A DNA stretch of 64,000 nt, taken from positions 4,836,001 through 4,900,000 of the forward strand of contig NZ_AP021875.1 of assembly GCF_009688965.1 (NCBI RefSeq), given 5' to 3'. A model generated the notes under the pieces. It saw only the letters and a list, made by a program, of their open reading frames with translations, did no database searches and was not told the DNA's origin. The DNA comes from Desulfosarcina widdelii (lineage in GTDB: Bacteria; Desulfobacterota; Desulfobacteria; Desulfobacterales; Desulfosarcinaceae). This document shows, one piece after another, positions 1 to 8,582 of the stretch. The stretch's first letter is position 1, and each line of letters starts with the position of its first letter. Position numbers and translations under genes: made by a program.

Positions 1-1
1 A

Positions 2-541
2 ACCGAAAAAGCTGATCGAATGCTGAAGAAAGAGCTGGCCGGCCGAGATCTGGCAGTGCGATCCTGGACAGAGGCGCTTCCGCTGCTTCAAGCCTACCTG
101 AAGATGTACGATTCGTTCATTCTGATCTGGTTTGTTGTGGTGTTTGTGGCCATGGGCTTCGGCATTCTCAACACCACCCTGATGGCGGTGTTCGAACGCA
201 TGCGTGAGTTCGGTTTGCTCAAGGCCCTGGGAATGCGTCCCGGCCGTATTATCACGGGGATTTTGACTGAATCCCTGTTCATCCTGATGATGGGCCTGGT
301 TGTTGGCAACATGCTGGGACTGGCAAGCTGTTGGGCCCTGTCGTTTCACGGCATCGACCTGTCGGCCCTGGCCAAAGGGGTGGAGTACGCCGGCATGTCG
401 CGGCTGATTTTTCCGGTGATCTGGGCCAAGGACGTGATCAGCGCCAACCTGGTGGTGCTGCTGCTGGGTTTACTGGTCTGTCTCTATCCGGCGATCAAGG
501 CGGCTCGCTTCACGCCGGTGGAAGCGATGGTACACAATTGA
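2..541 (+). CDS. ABC transporter permease, FtsX/MacB-LolC type (C-terminal part)
   Basis: The reading frame is open from the first bases of the window, so the gene starts upstream and only the last ~180 residues are seen. They contain the C-terminal FtsX-like domain: a hydrophobic segment around IWFVVVFVAMGFGILNTT, the cytosolic loop with the family-typical FERMREFGLLKALGM stretch, then two more membrane segments and the terminal PAIKAARFTPVEAM motif. This is the inner-membrane partner of a MacB/LolCDE-type mechanotransmission transporter, which moves lipoproteins, lipids or peptides rather than importing solutes. The ATPase gene follows after 46 bp and an outer-membrane protein gene after that, so the three probably form one export unit. 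The substrate cannot be told. Confidence 0.9.
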   Translation, partial: TEKADRMLKKELAGRDLAVRSWTEALPLLQAYLKMYDSFILIWFVVVFVAMGFGILNTTLMAVFERMREFGLLKALGMRPGRIITGILTESLFILMMGLVVGNMLGLASCWALSFHGIDLSALAKGVEYAGMSRLIFPVIWAKDVISANLVVLLLGLLVCLYPAIKAARFTPVEAMVHN

Positions 542-587
542 AAAAGAGAGTTCCTTCGACTTTTCAGTACTTGGAGAGTTTAAAGAA

Positions 588-1295
588 ATGAACAGCGAGA
601 ATACCATAACCGCCATCGTATCCTGCCAAGGAGTATCCAAAACCTATCGACAGGGAAAGGTGAGTGTTGCCGCCCTGTCTGAAATCGACCTGGTGGCCGA
701 AACCGGTGAGTTTCTGGCCCTGGCCGGGCCTTCAGGGTCGGGTAAGACGACCCTGCTCAACCTGATCGGCGGGTTGGACGTCCCCGACGACGGCCAGATT
801 AAGGTTGGCGGCCAATCTTACGACGAACTGAGCGACGCCCAGATGGCGGACCTTCGTCTGCACCACATTGGATTCATCTTTCAGGCCTACAACCTGATTC
901 CGGTGCTGTCGGCCGTGGAGAATGTGGAGTACGTGATGCTGCTGCAAGGAACGCCAACTGCCGAGCGCAGGCAGCGGGCCAGGGAGATCCTGGATATCGT
1001 CGGCCTGGAGGGAAAATACGACCGCCGCCCGGCCGAGCTTTCCGGCGGCCAGCAGCAGCGTGTGGCCGTGGCCCGGGCCATCGTCTCCAGTCCCGATATC
1101 GTTCTGGCCGACGAACCCACGGCCAACCTGGACTCCAAAACCGGCGAAAGCCTGTTGGAGCTGATGCGGCAGATGAATCGCGAACGAGGTGTGACCTTCA
1201 TCTTTTCCACCCATGATCCCATGGTCATGGAATATGCCCGGCGAATCGTGCTGCTGCGGGACGGTCGCATTACCGAGGACAACCGAAAGGCCTGA
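588..1295 (+). CDS. ABC transporter ATP-binding protein, LolD/MacB family
   Basis: A 235-residue nucleotide-binding subunit with every ABC hallmark: Walker A GPSGSGKTT near residue 47, Q-loop FQAYNLIP, signature LSGGQQQR near 148, Walker B IVLADEPTANLDS and the H-loop STHD. Length and the QAYNLIPVLSAVENV stretch fit the LolD/MacB subfamily that pairs with FtsX-type permeases. It lies directly downstream of such a permease and 9 bp upstream of an outer-membrane protein gene, so it very likely energises that permease. Lipoprotein or lipid export is the best guess; an antimicrobial-peptide exporter is also possible. Confidence 0.95.
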   Translation: MNSENTITAIVSCQGVSKTYRQGKVSVAALSEIDLVAETGEFLALAGPSGSGKTTLLNLIGGLDVPDDGQIKVGGQSYDELSDAQMADLRLHHIGFIFQAYNLIPVLSAVENVEYVMLLQGTPTAERRQRAREILDIVGLEGKYDRRPAELSGGQQQRVAVARAIVSSPDIVLADEPTANLDSKTGESLLELMRQMNRERGVTFIFSTHDPMVMEYARRIVLLRDGRITEDNRKA

Positions 1296-1304
1296 TGTCG
1301 TCTG

Positions 1305-2657
1305 ATGGAAGCTACTCTCCAACATAGCGCATGGCGGCTGCTGGCCGTACTGCTGGCACTTTGCTTTCTGGCGGGAGTTCCGAACTGCCGGCCAGCTTTC
1401 GGGGCCGAGACCGAAAAAACGGACGGATTTTTCGAGGTGGGCGTTGGATGGGGCGGCCATCTGCGGGCCATCGGTACCGTGAGCTGGTTGGACGAGAACT
1501 CTGTCTACCAATTCGTGGATGACGATCCTTACTTCGATGGCCAGTTGGAAGGGCGTCTGAAAAACCGGATCGATTTTGGCAAGCGCTGGTCCATGGAGAC
1601 CCACTATGAACTGGTGGCCTTAGGGGGCGACACTTACGAGAACACCCTTGAACTGGGCACATTGCCGCCAGTTCTCTCCGAGATATCCGTTGCCGAGCAG
1701 ATTGTCGACGATAACCGCCGCCTTTTGGACCTGACCCATCTCCTCACCGAAAAGGATCGTTATCTCGCTTATCACAGGATAGACCGTCTCAACGTCTCCC
1801 ATTCTGCGGGTTGGGGGACCCTGCGCCTGGGCCGCCAGGCCCTGACCTGGGGCGACGGCCTGATTTTCAACCCCATGGATCTTTTCAACCCGTTCTCGCC
1901 CACCGCGGTGCAGCGCGACTACAAGGTGGGCGACGACATGGCCTATTTGCAGCTCCCGCTTAACACGGGAGAGTTGCAGATGCTCTATCTGCCCCGGCGG
2001 GACCCGGACACCGGCGACGTGGAAGAGGACGTAGCCTCATACGCTGCCAAATATCATATCTTCGTCGGAGCGATGGAAATGGACATCATGGCCGCGCGCC
2101 ACTACGCGGACACCATAGCCGGGCTGGGCGCCAGCGGCTACTGGGGCGGTGCCGCCTGGCGCGTCAATACCGTTTACACCTGCCTCGATGAAGGCGACGG
2201 CCGGAATGATATCCTTCAGGCAGTCGCCAACCTGGATTTTGCATGGATCTGGGGCGGGAAGAATTACTACGGCCTGGTGGAGTTCTTTTACAACAGTCTG
2301 GGCTACACGGACGACTACGAGCGGGTTCTCGACGATACGGATCTATTGGACCGGATCGAACGCGGCGAACTTTTCACCGTTGGGCGCTACTATTTGTCGG
2401 GTCAGGTGCAGATCGAACTGCATCCTTTGCTCCAGTTATATACGACGGCCATCGTCAATCTATGCGATCCTTCAGGAGTTCTCCAACCGCAATTGGTTTG
2501 GGATGTGACCGAAGATTTCCAGGCCATCTTTGGCGCGCAGTGGCAATGGGGCGGCAGCGGCAGTGAGTACGGCGGCTACGAGGTTACCGCTGCCAACACC
2601 ACGGTGCGCCTGGCGCCGGCTGATCGGGTTTATCTCTGGCTGACCTATTACTTCTAA
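1305..2657 (+). CDS. Predicted outer-membrane beta-barrel protein of the ABC export unit
   Basis: A 450-residue protein with an N-terminal hydrophobic signal segment (LLAVLLALCFLAGVP, residues ~12-27). The mature part is rich in alternating aromatic/polar strands and ends in WLTYYF, the C-terminal phenylalanine signature recognised by the BAM machinery. A central stretch RLGRQALTWGDGLIFNPMDLFNP resembles conserved segments of uncharacterised barrel proteins encoded next to FtsX-type transporters. The ATG at 1305 is 9 bp after the ATPase stop codon, so translation is probably coupled. A role as the outer-membrane end of the export system is inferred from position only. It converges with yedF only 3 bp away, with no terminator between. 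Confidence 0.75.
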   Translation: MEATLQHSAWRLLAVLLALCFLAGVPNCRPAFGAETEKTDGFFEVGVGWGGHLRAIGTVSWLDENSVYQFVDDDPYFDGQLEGRLKNRIDFGKRWSMETHYELVALGGDTYENTLELGTLPPVLSEISVAEQIVDDNRRLLDLTHLLTEKDRYLAYHRIDRLNVSHSAGWGTLRLGRQALTWGDGLIFNPMDLFNPFSPTAVQRDYKVGDDMAYLQLPLNTGELQMLYLPRRDPDTGDVEEDVASYAAKYHIFVGAMEMDIMAARHYADTIAGLGASGYWGGAAWRVNTVYTCLDEGDGRNDILQAVANLDFAWIWGGKNYYGLVEFFYNSLGYTDDYERVLDDTDLLDRIERGELFTVGRYYLSGQVQIELHPLLQLYTTAIVNLCDPSGVLQPQLVWDVTEDFQAIFGAQWQWGGSGSEYGGYEVTAANTTVRLAPADRVYLWLTYYF

Positions 2658-2660
2658 CTC

Positions 2661-3257
2661 TCAGATATTGATCACCTTGTCGGCCAGTTGCATGGCGGTG
2701 ACGATGTCCAGCATATTGGTGGTCTGGCCTACCTGCTTGCGCTCCAGCAGATTGAAGTGATCCAGGCAGGTACCGCACACGAGGATGGTCAGGCCGGTGG
2801 CCTCCAGATCCTGAATGTCCGCAAGGGTGCCGGCGCCGTCGATGGTGAGTTTCACCCCGCTGTTGACGAACACCAGCCGCCAAAGTTCGTCGCCCATCTC
2901 CTTGAGGGTTTTGATGAAATTGATCATCAATTTGGCGCCCAGTACATCGTCACCCGTGCCCATGCAGTCCGATGCCACCATGACCATGATTTTGGTCGGG
3001 GCGCCTTCCGGTGCCTCGGCCACGGGTTCGGTTTGCGGTGCATCCGCTCCCCGGGTGGCAGTGATCGTATAAACATCTCCATCCTGTTCGACTGCGCTGG
3101 TATATCCCTGGGATGCGAGAAAACGGGTCACGTTTTCCCGGGACGGATCGTTGTCCACAAGAACTTCCATGCGTTCGGGGTGTTCGCTCTCTATGGCAGC
3201 CTTGGTTGCAAGAACCGGTGCCGGACAGGCCAGCCCCCTGGCGTCTACTTTGCTCAT
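2661..3257 (-). CDS. yedF: YedF: TusA-like/DsrE-like selenium-metabolism protein
   Basis: A 198-residue two-domain protein. Residues ~1-75 form a TusA/SirA-like domain with the DARGLACPAPVLATK motif, where Cys is the presumed persulfide/selenide carrier. A linker follows, then a DsrE-like domain with GVKLTIDGAG and VCGTCLDHF. This architecture matches the sulfurtransferase-like YedF family that accompanies selD in selenium-using bacteria; a role in delivering selenium to SelD is proposed for the family, not shown here. The start at MSKVDARG is chosen over a longer frame because it is preceded by GGAGAG at proper spacing. It is the last gene of the DUF1858-selD-yedF operon. Confidence 0.92.
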   Translation of the reverse strand: MSKVDARGLACPAPVLATKAAIESEHPERMEVLVDNDPSRENVTRFLASQGYTSAVEQDGDVYTITATRGADAPQTEPVAEAPEGAPTKIMVMVASDCMGTGDDVLGAKLMINFIKTLKEMGDELWRLVFVNSGVKLTIDGAGTLADIQDLEATGLTILVCGTCLDHFNLLERKQVGQTTNMLDIVTAMQLADKVINI

Positions 3258-3339
3258 GATCTCTCCAGTTTTAGAATAGAAGCATCCATACACAACTCAA
3301 TTCAACCTTCGGCTTTTTCGTAATCCGACCTCGCTTTTC

Positions 3340-4401
3340 TCACATCACCTGAATTCTTCCGACCGGGGATTCTACCACCTCACCGAAAATGGACGCGTAT
3401 TCGACGCCTTCGCTTTGCAGGTGGTCCACCAAATCCCTGGCCGAATCGGCGGCCACGGCGATGCATAACCCGCCGGATGTCTGGGGATCGTAGAGAATGT
3501 CCCGCATGGACGGATCGATGCCTTCGTCCAGGTCCACCATGTGTTCGCGGAAGCTGCGGTTTTTGTGGGCGCCCCCCGGCACCATGCCCATGGCCGAGAA
3601 TTCCAGGGCTTCATCGATAACGGGCAGTTTTTCCACCACGATCTTCAAACCACAACCCGCACCCTCGAGCATTTCCGCAAGGTGGCCGATGAGCCCGAAT
3701 CCGGTAATATCCGTGCAGGCATGCACCGGATATCTCTGCATCACGTCGGCGGCCGTGCGGTTCAGGGTCGCCATGAGGGCGGCGATCCTGCGGGTGACTT
3801 CATCGGAAGCCAGGTTGCCTTTGATGGCCGTGTTGACGATACCCGTTCCCAGCGGCTTGGTAAGCACCAGCCGGTCGCCGGCCTTGAGACCATGTTTGGC
3901 GAGAATCCGGTCAGGATGGACGAAACCGGTAACGGAAAGCCCGTATTTCAGCTCGTCATCCTCCACGCTGTGGCCGCCCAGCAGCACCGCTCCGGCTTCG
4001 CGGACTTTGTCGATGCCCCCCTGGATCACCTGCCGCAGGATGGAAAGATCCATTTTCTTCAAAGGGAACCCCACCAGGTTCATGGCGGTTTTCGGCTCCC
4101 CGCCCATGGCGTAGACATCGCTCAGGGCGTTGGCGGCGGCAATCTGCCCGAACCAGTAAGGATCATCCACAATGGGCGTGAAAAAATCCACCGTCTGGAT
4201 CAGGGCCAGTTCGTCGGATATTCGATACACCCCGGCATCGTCGGCCTTTGAAAGACCCACCAGAACGTTGGCGTCGGTTGGAAATTCCAACCCGCATAAG
4301 GCTTTGTCCAGGTCCCCTGGAGGCAATTTAGAAGCTCAACCGGCCCCTTTGACCGTTTCGGTCAGGCGCATCGGATTCAGGGGAGGCTTATCGGCTGCCA
4401 T
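3340..4401 (-). CDS. selD: Selenide, water dikinase SelD, a selenoprotein with an in-frame UGA (Sec22)
   Basis: SelD makes selenophosphate from selenide and ATP for selenocysteine and selenouridine synthesis. Read conventionally the frame begins at PPGDLDKALCGL and lacks the catalytic N-terminus. Reading through the TGA at 4336-4338 extends it to an ATG at 4401 with AGGAGA upstream. The junction then reads GAG-U-ASKLPPGDL, aligning with the family active site (S)G(C/U)(G/A)AK, with Sec at residue 22 and the catalytic Lys at 25. The rest is full length (353 residues) with GLSKADDAGVY, ADALSD-like AANALSDVYAMGG and GGHSVEDDELKYG motifs. A hairpin suited to a bacterial SECIS lies just after the UGA. 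The 5' half would be missed or misannotated by standard gene callers. Confidence 0.95.
4308..4320 (-). promoter_or_regulatory. Candidate bacterial SECIS hairpin in selD
   Basis: On the coding strand, 15 nt after the UGA, CCAGG-GGA-CCTGG forms a 5-bp stem with a GGA loop. It is extended by TTG/CAA pairing across a small internal loop (4305-4326). A G-rich apical loop about 16-37 nt after the UGA is what SelB requires. This is a hand fold only. Confidence 0.65.
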
Positions 4402-4460
4402 AACCGTTCTCCTGGTCAAAAATTGAATAACAGCGCGCGGGATGGGTGCATCGTTTAGCA

Positions 4461-4688
4461 TTATGCATCGGGAGGGCCGGCGGCGGCACTGAGTTCGGCC
4501 ATCAACCGGTTCAGATCCAACTGGTAGCGCTCGGCCACTTGCTGAACGGTGTCGAACAACGCCTGGCAGCAGATGCATTCTCCTGCCCGATGATCCCACG
4601 CTTTGAATACCGCTTCAGTTGCCCGGTGGCGGCTGACAATCTCCAATACCGTCATCCCGGGTTCAATACAAGACAATCCCTGATCCAT
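4461..4688 (-). CDS. DUF1858-domain small protein
   Basis: A 75-residue protein matching the DUF1858 pattern: ...PGMTVLEIVSRHRATEAVFKAW...GECICCQALFDTVQQVAERYQLDLNRLMAEL. It has a CxxCC-like cluster (CICC) in the centre. DUF1858 domains occur alone or fused to hybrid-cluster or redox proteins; a redox or ligand-binding role is only suspected. ATG at 4688 is preferred because AGGTGG lies just upstream. It precedes selD by 59 bp on the same strand, so it is probably the first gene of the selenium operon. Confidence 0.75.
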   Translation of the reverse strand: MDQGLSCIEPGMTVLEIVSRHRATEAVFKAWDHRAGECICCQALFDTVQQVAERYQLDLNRLMAELSAAAGPPDA

Positions 4689-4872
4689 CAACCACCTGCC
4701 CTTGCCGGATTGAACGACGATAACCGTCGATTGCGGGAAAATTAACCCTGCTGGCCGTTGAAAGCAAATTGCTAAATTGAATAGGATGATTAAAACTCAT
4801 AGAAAAATTCTATTTGCTTTTTTTGGATTTAAACCCAACGTTGTTAATCAACTCATCAAAGGAAGTAACGCC

Positions 4873-5331
4873 GTGAAAAATAGATTGATAACAGCAATGG
4901 TTATCGGTGGGGTTTTAATGGCGGGGTGTTCGAAAACCAATCAAGCTGCCGCAGGCTCCGATACCTTTCCCTTGAAAGATTGTCCGGATCGACCCAACTG
5001 CGTTTCCAGCATCGCCAGAAATCAGGCCCGTTATGTCGCGCCGTTTGCCTATGCCTGTGACCGGCGGCAAGCCATTGACGTCCTGGTGCAGATCCTGGCT
5101 GAGCAGCCACGGACGACCATCGTCGAAAAGAGAGAAGACTACCTTCATGTGGAATTCAGATCGAGAATTTTTCGCTTTGTGGATGATGTCGAGTTCTACT
5201 TTCCCGCTGACCAGCCGCTGGTCCATGTCCGGTCGGCATCGAGATTGGGCTACTCGGACATGGGCGTCAACCGCAAGCGGGTGGAAGCGCTTCGCGCGAA
5301 CTTTTCGGAAGCTTTGAAGAAACGTTCCTGA
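4873..5331 (+). CDS. DUF1499 family lipoprotein
   Basis: A 152-residue protein. The GTG start at 4873 is chosen because AAAGGAAG sits 7 nt upstream and because it places a clean lipoprotein signal (LITAMVIGGVLMAGC) at the N-terminus; a longer ATG frame from 4777 has no such support. The mature part has the DUF1499 core: CPDRPNCVSS, the VEFRSRIFRFVDDVEFYF segment and the C-terminal SRLGYSDMGVNRKRVEAL. The family has no established function. The predicted location is the inner or outer membrane facing the periplasm. Divergent from the selenium operon. Confidence 0.85.
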   Translation: MKNRLITAMVIGGVLMAGCSKTNQAAAGSDTFPLKDCPDRPNCVSSIARNQARYVAPFAYACDRRQAIDVLVQILAEQPRTTIVEKREDYLHVEFRSRIFRFVDDVEFYFPADQPLVHVRSASRLGYSDMGVNRKRVEALRANFSEALKKRS

Positions 5332-5393
5332 CCCCAGTCGGGAGGACATTTTCCTGCCGAACCCTCGCTTTCTTATTTAAATGGTTTGCTGCC

Positions 5394-5744
5394 TCACCCG
5401 TCGCCCTTGGCTTTCAATTCTTCCCAGGCTTTCATGGCCCGGCGCTGGTGGGGAATGGTAATGGTTCCGCCCACGATCAACCCGATGAACAGCGCCTCTT
5501 CGAGTTCTTCGCTGCTGACCCCTTCTTCGTGGCAGCGGATTACGTGGTATTTGATGCAGTCGTCGCAACGAAGAACGAAGCTGGCCACCAAACCTAAAAG
5601 TTCCTTGGTTTTTGTCGGCAGGGCCCCTTCCCGGTAGGCCTGCGCGTCCAGGCTGTAAAAGCGCTTGGTTCCCAAGCCGGCATATTTCATCACCAGTTCA
5701 TTGAGAGATTCCCGCTCCTGCTGAAATTTTTCGATGTCGCCCAT
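5394..5744 (-). CDS. AhpD-like carboxymuconolactone decarboxylase family protein
   Basis: A 116-residue helical protein of the AhpD/CMD family. It contains the redox motif RCDDCIKYH (Cys60, Cys63, His67), the CxxC-x3-H arrangement of AhpD-type peroxidase partners, followed by HEEGVSSEELEEALFIGLIVGG. The start at MGDIEKF is preferred because AAAGGAC precedes it; the longer frame upstream has no ribosome-binding site. A disulfide-based peroxidase or reductase-partner role is inferred from the motif; the physiological partner is unknown. Confidence 0.88.
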   Translation of the reverse strand: MGDIEKFQQERESLNELVMKYAGLGTKRFYSLDAQAYREGALPTKTKELLGLVASFVLRCDDCIKYHVIRCHEEGVSSEELEEALFIGLIVGGTITIPHQRRAMKAWEELKAKGDG

Positions 5745-5890
5745 CTGATCTTGTCCTTTTCGTCTTTTTAATGTGTGGCACGCATACCACGGTTGTGGGT
5801 TCAAGGAAATGCGGATGTTTATGAATTCCTCACGGGTAGCTGCGGGCCTGTTCAAAATGCGTACGTGGCGGATGGGATGAGGCGATCAGC

Positions 5891-7177
5891 TCACGTTCCC
5901 AATGCTTCTGCAACCAGTTCAACAGGGTGGCGGACGGCAATGCGGGCACCGGTCCTGGAGAGCATATCGGAAATCTGGATCATGCAGGCCGGACATCCCG
6001 TGGCCACAACATCGGCGCCGGTTTCCTGGATGTGGGCGGCCTTTTTCTCGCCGATGTTTTTGGAGATGTCATAATACTGCAGGTTGAAGCTGCCGCCCAT
6101 GCCGCAGCACCAGTCCGGCTCGACCATCTCCTTTAACCGGTAGCCCGGGGCGGCGTCGATGACGGCACGGGGCTCCGTGAATACACCGAGGCTTTTTTTC
6201 AGGTGGCAGGGGTCGTGGTAGGTCACCGTGCGTGGTTTGTCGTTTTTACCTGCGAGTGGCTTGAGACCGGCTTCTTTAATCAGGAATTGGTTGATGTCCA
6301 TGGTCCGGTCGGCCATCCGTTTGGCAGCCTCGCGGCTCTTGGGTCCGGCCATTTTGGGCCAGACTTCGTGAATGGTGGACGTGCAGGTGGCGCAGGCGGT
6401 CACCAGGACGTCGAATTCGCCGGCATCGAAGCGTTCGAGGTTGTGCGCCAGCAGTTTCCGAAAGGTGGGCAGGTCGCCGCTGGAAAGGGCCGGGATGCCG
6501 CAGCAGCCCTGGTTGTCGGGCAGATAGACGCCTACATCGCAATGGTCCAGCACCTTGAGGGTAGCTTGGGCGATGGAGGGAAACAGCTTGTCGATGAGGC
6601 AGCCAGTGAACAGGGCCACTTTGAGGCCGGATCGGCCGGTTTTATCCAGAAACGGAACCTGATTGTGAAAGGGGACCTTGGCCAGGGGGCGGAAGTGGCG
6701 GTCCTGGATCAGGGGCGACATTACCCGGGCGCAGGAGGTCCCGACGATCTCATTGACCGGACGGGTGAACAGCTTCTGAAAGCGGGCACCCCATTCGGCC
6801 AGCCGGTCGAAAAGGGCCGGGTTGGCCAGCATCCCCTTTAGGATCAGCCGCTTGGCCGGCGGCAGGCCCATATATCCGGCGAGAATCGCGCGGGCCTTGA
6901 GAAAAATTTCCTGGACATCGACCCCGCTGGGGCAATTGGCGGCACAGGACCCGCACAGCAGGCATTTGTTGAGCCGCTGGTAGACCCCTTCGGGATCATC
7001 GAACATGGACTCCATCAAGCCGCCCAGCAAGGCCAGTTTGCCACGGGCCACATCCGCCTCGCGACCGGTTTGATCGAAAACCGGGCAGACCGACTGGCAC
7101 ATTCCGCATTTCATACAGACCACGAGCTGATCTTCCAATTCCCGCATGAGGCGGACGAGTTCTTCCATCGATGCCAT
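5891..7177 (-). CDS. glcF: Glycolate/lactate oxidase iron-sulfur subunit (GlcF-like)
   Basis: A 428-residue protein with two [4Fe-4S] motifs near the N-terminus (CMKCGMCQSVCPV and CLLCGSCAANCPSGVD). It also has two CCG domains (NQGCCGIPAL and DWCCGMGGSF) that bind a further cluster, as in GlcF and heterodisulfide-reductase B-type subunits. It starts 4 bp after glcD, so the two are translationally coupled. Together they should oxidise a 2-hydroxyacid (D-lactate or glycolate) and pass electrons to the membrane pool. It is the last gene of the lut operon. Confidence 0.93.
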   Translation of the reverse strand: MASMEELVRLMRELEDQLVVCMKCGMCQSVCPVFDQTGREADVARGKLALLGGLMESMFDDPEGVYQRLNKCLLCGSCAANCPSGVDVQEIFLKARAILAGYMGLPPAKRLILKGMLANPALFDRLAEWGARFQKLFTRPVNEIVGTSCARVMSPLIQDRHFRPLAKVPFHNQVPFLDKTGRSGLKVALFTGCLIDKLFPSIAQATLKVLDHCDVGVYLPDNQGCCGIPALSSGDLPTFRKLLAHNLERFDAGEFDVLVTACATCTSTIHEVWPKMAGPKSREAAKRMADRTMDINQFLIKEAGLKPLAGKNDKPRTVTYHDPCHLKKSLGVFTEPRAVIDAAPGYRLKEMVEPDWCCGMGGSFNLQYYDISKNIGEKKAAHIQETGADVVATGCPACMIQISDMLSRTGARIAVRHPVELVAEALGT

Positions 7178-7181
7178 AGCG

Positions 7182-8570
7182 CTACTCTTTCACGGCGATA
7201 ATTTTGCCGGGGTTGAGGATGTTTTTGGGATCCATAGCCCGTTTGATGCGTGATGAGAAGAGAATTGTTCCCGCACTGGTCTCTTTTTCCAGATAGCGGG
7301 ACTTGGCCGTGCCGGTGCCGTGTTCACCGGAGAGGGTCCCGCCCATTTTCAGGGCTTCGTCGAAGATATCGTCGATGGCCTTTTCCACTCGCTCCCATTC
7401 TTTCGTGTCGCGTTTGTCCGTGAGGATGGTCGGGTGCAGGTTGCCGTCCCCGGCGTGGCCAAATGTGCCGATGGTCAGATTGTAGCGCTTGGCGATGGCC
7501 TGGATGGCGGCCACCATGTCCGGGATGCGGCTGCGCGGTACGGTCGCGTCTTCCAGAACCAGAGTAGGTTTGAGCTGGGCCAGGGCCGACAGGGCCGCAC
7601 GTCGGGCCGCCCAGACGCGGTCGCGCTCGGCTGCATCCTGCGCCACGCGGATGGAGGTCGCTCCCATGGATTGGCACAATGCCTCCACGCGGGCGGCATC
7701 TTCTTCCACCTGGGCCTTGTGTCCGTCCAATTCCACCAGCAGCATGGCCGCCGCATCGACGGGCAGGCCGGCCTTGCTGAAATCCTCGACGGCGCGGATC
7801 GTAAAATTGTCCAGAAACTCAAGGGTAGCCGGAACGATGCGCTTGGCAATGATGCCGGCTACGGCTTCCGAAGCTTTTTCCAGGGATTCGAAAACGGCAA
7901 TCATGGCCTTGCGATGGGCCGGCAGCGGGATCAGTTTGAGGATGATTCCGGCAAAAACGCCCAAGGTCCCTTCGGAGCCGACCATCAACCCGGTGAGGTT
8001 GTATCCCGTGGCACATTTGACCGTTCGTGATCCCGATTTGACCAGGTTGCCCTCCACGTCGAAAAAGCTCAGGCCCATGACGTAATCCCGGGTGACCCCG
8101 TATTTGAGTCCGCGCAGGCCGCCGGCGTTTTCGGCCACATTGCCGCCGATGGTGGAGACGGCCTGGCTGCCCGGGTCGGGTGGATAGAATAGGCCTTTGG
8201 CCTCCACGGCGGCGGCCAGCTTGGCCGTGACCACGCCGGGCTGGACCACGGCGTACATGTCCGTCTCGTTGATTTCAAGGATGGACTTCAATCCGTTGGT
8301 GACGATGACCACGCCGTTTTCCAGGGGTACGGTGCCGCCGCTCAGATTGGTGCCGGCTCCGCGAACGGTCAGCGGCAGGCCGTTGTCGTTGCACAGGCGA
8401 ACCGCCTTGCCTAAAGCTTCGGTTGTGGTGGGCCGCACGACGATCCCGGGCCGAACCGGATCGACGACGGCGGCGTCGTAAGCGTAGGTGTGCAGGTCGG
8501 CGGCATCGGTCCAGGCGTTGTCCTTGCCCACGATGGTTTTGAATTTTTGGACGATGGATTCGGCGATCAT
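7182..8570 (-). CDS. glcD: FAD-dependent D-lactate/glycolate dehydrogenase (GlcD-like)
   Basis: A 462-residue FAD-linked oxidase. Residues ~40-180 form the PCMH-type FAD domain (RPTTTEALGKAVRLCNDNGLPLTVRGAGTNL, with GGNVAENAGGLRGLKYG further on). The C-terminal half is the oxidase cap with GHAGDGNLHPTIL and SGEHGTGTAK, as in GlcD/D-lactate dehydrogenases. The LutABC neighbours favour lactate as substrate. It sits between lutC (12 bp upstream) and glcF (4 bp downstream). Confidence 0.95.
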   Translation of the reverse strand: MIAESIVQKFKTIVGKDNAWTDAADLHTYAYDAAVVDPVRPGIVVRPTTTEALGKAVRLCNDNGLPLTVRGAGTNLSGGTVPLENGVVIVTNGLKSILEINETDMYAVVQPGVVTAKLAAAVEAKGLFYPPDPGSQAVSTIGGNVAENAGGLRGLKYGVTRDYVMGLSFFDVEGNLVKSGSRTVKCATGYNLTGLMVGSEGTLGVFAGIILKLIPLPAHRKAMIAVFESLEKASEAVAGIIAKRIVPATLEFLDNFTIRAVEDFSKAGLPVDAAAMLLVELDGHKAQVEEDAARVEALCQSMGATSIRVAQDAAERDRVWAARRAALSALAQLKPTLVLEDATVPRSRIPDMVAAIQAIAKRYNLTIGTFGHAGDGNLHPTILTDKRDTKEWERVEKAIDDIFDEALKMGGTLSGEHGTGTAKSRYLEKETSAGTILFSSRIKRAMDPKNILNPGKIIAVKE

Positions 8571-8582
8571 GGATTGCGATCC

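Noticed and set aside
732..1604. 290-residue frame on the minus strand over the ABC ATPase and barrel genes
   Set aside because: Shadow of two well-supported plus-strand genes; its sequence has no domain and no ribosome-binding site.
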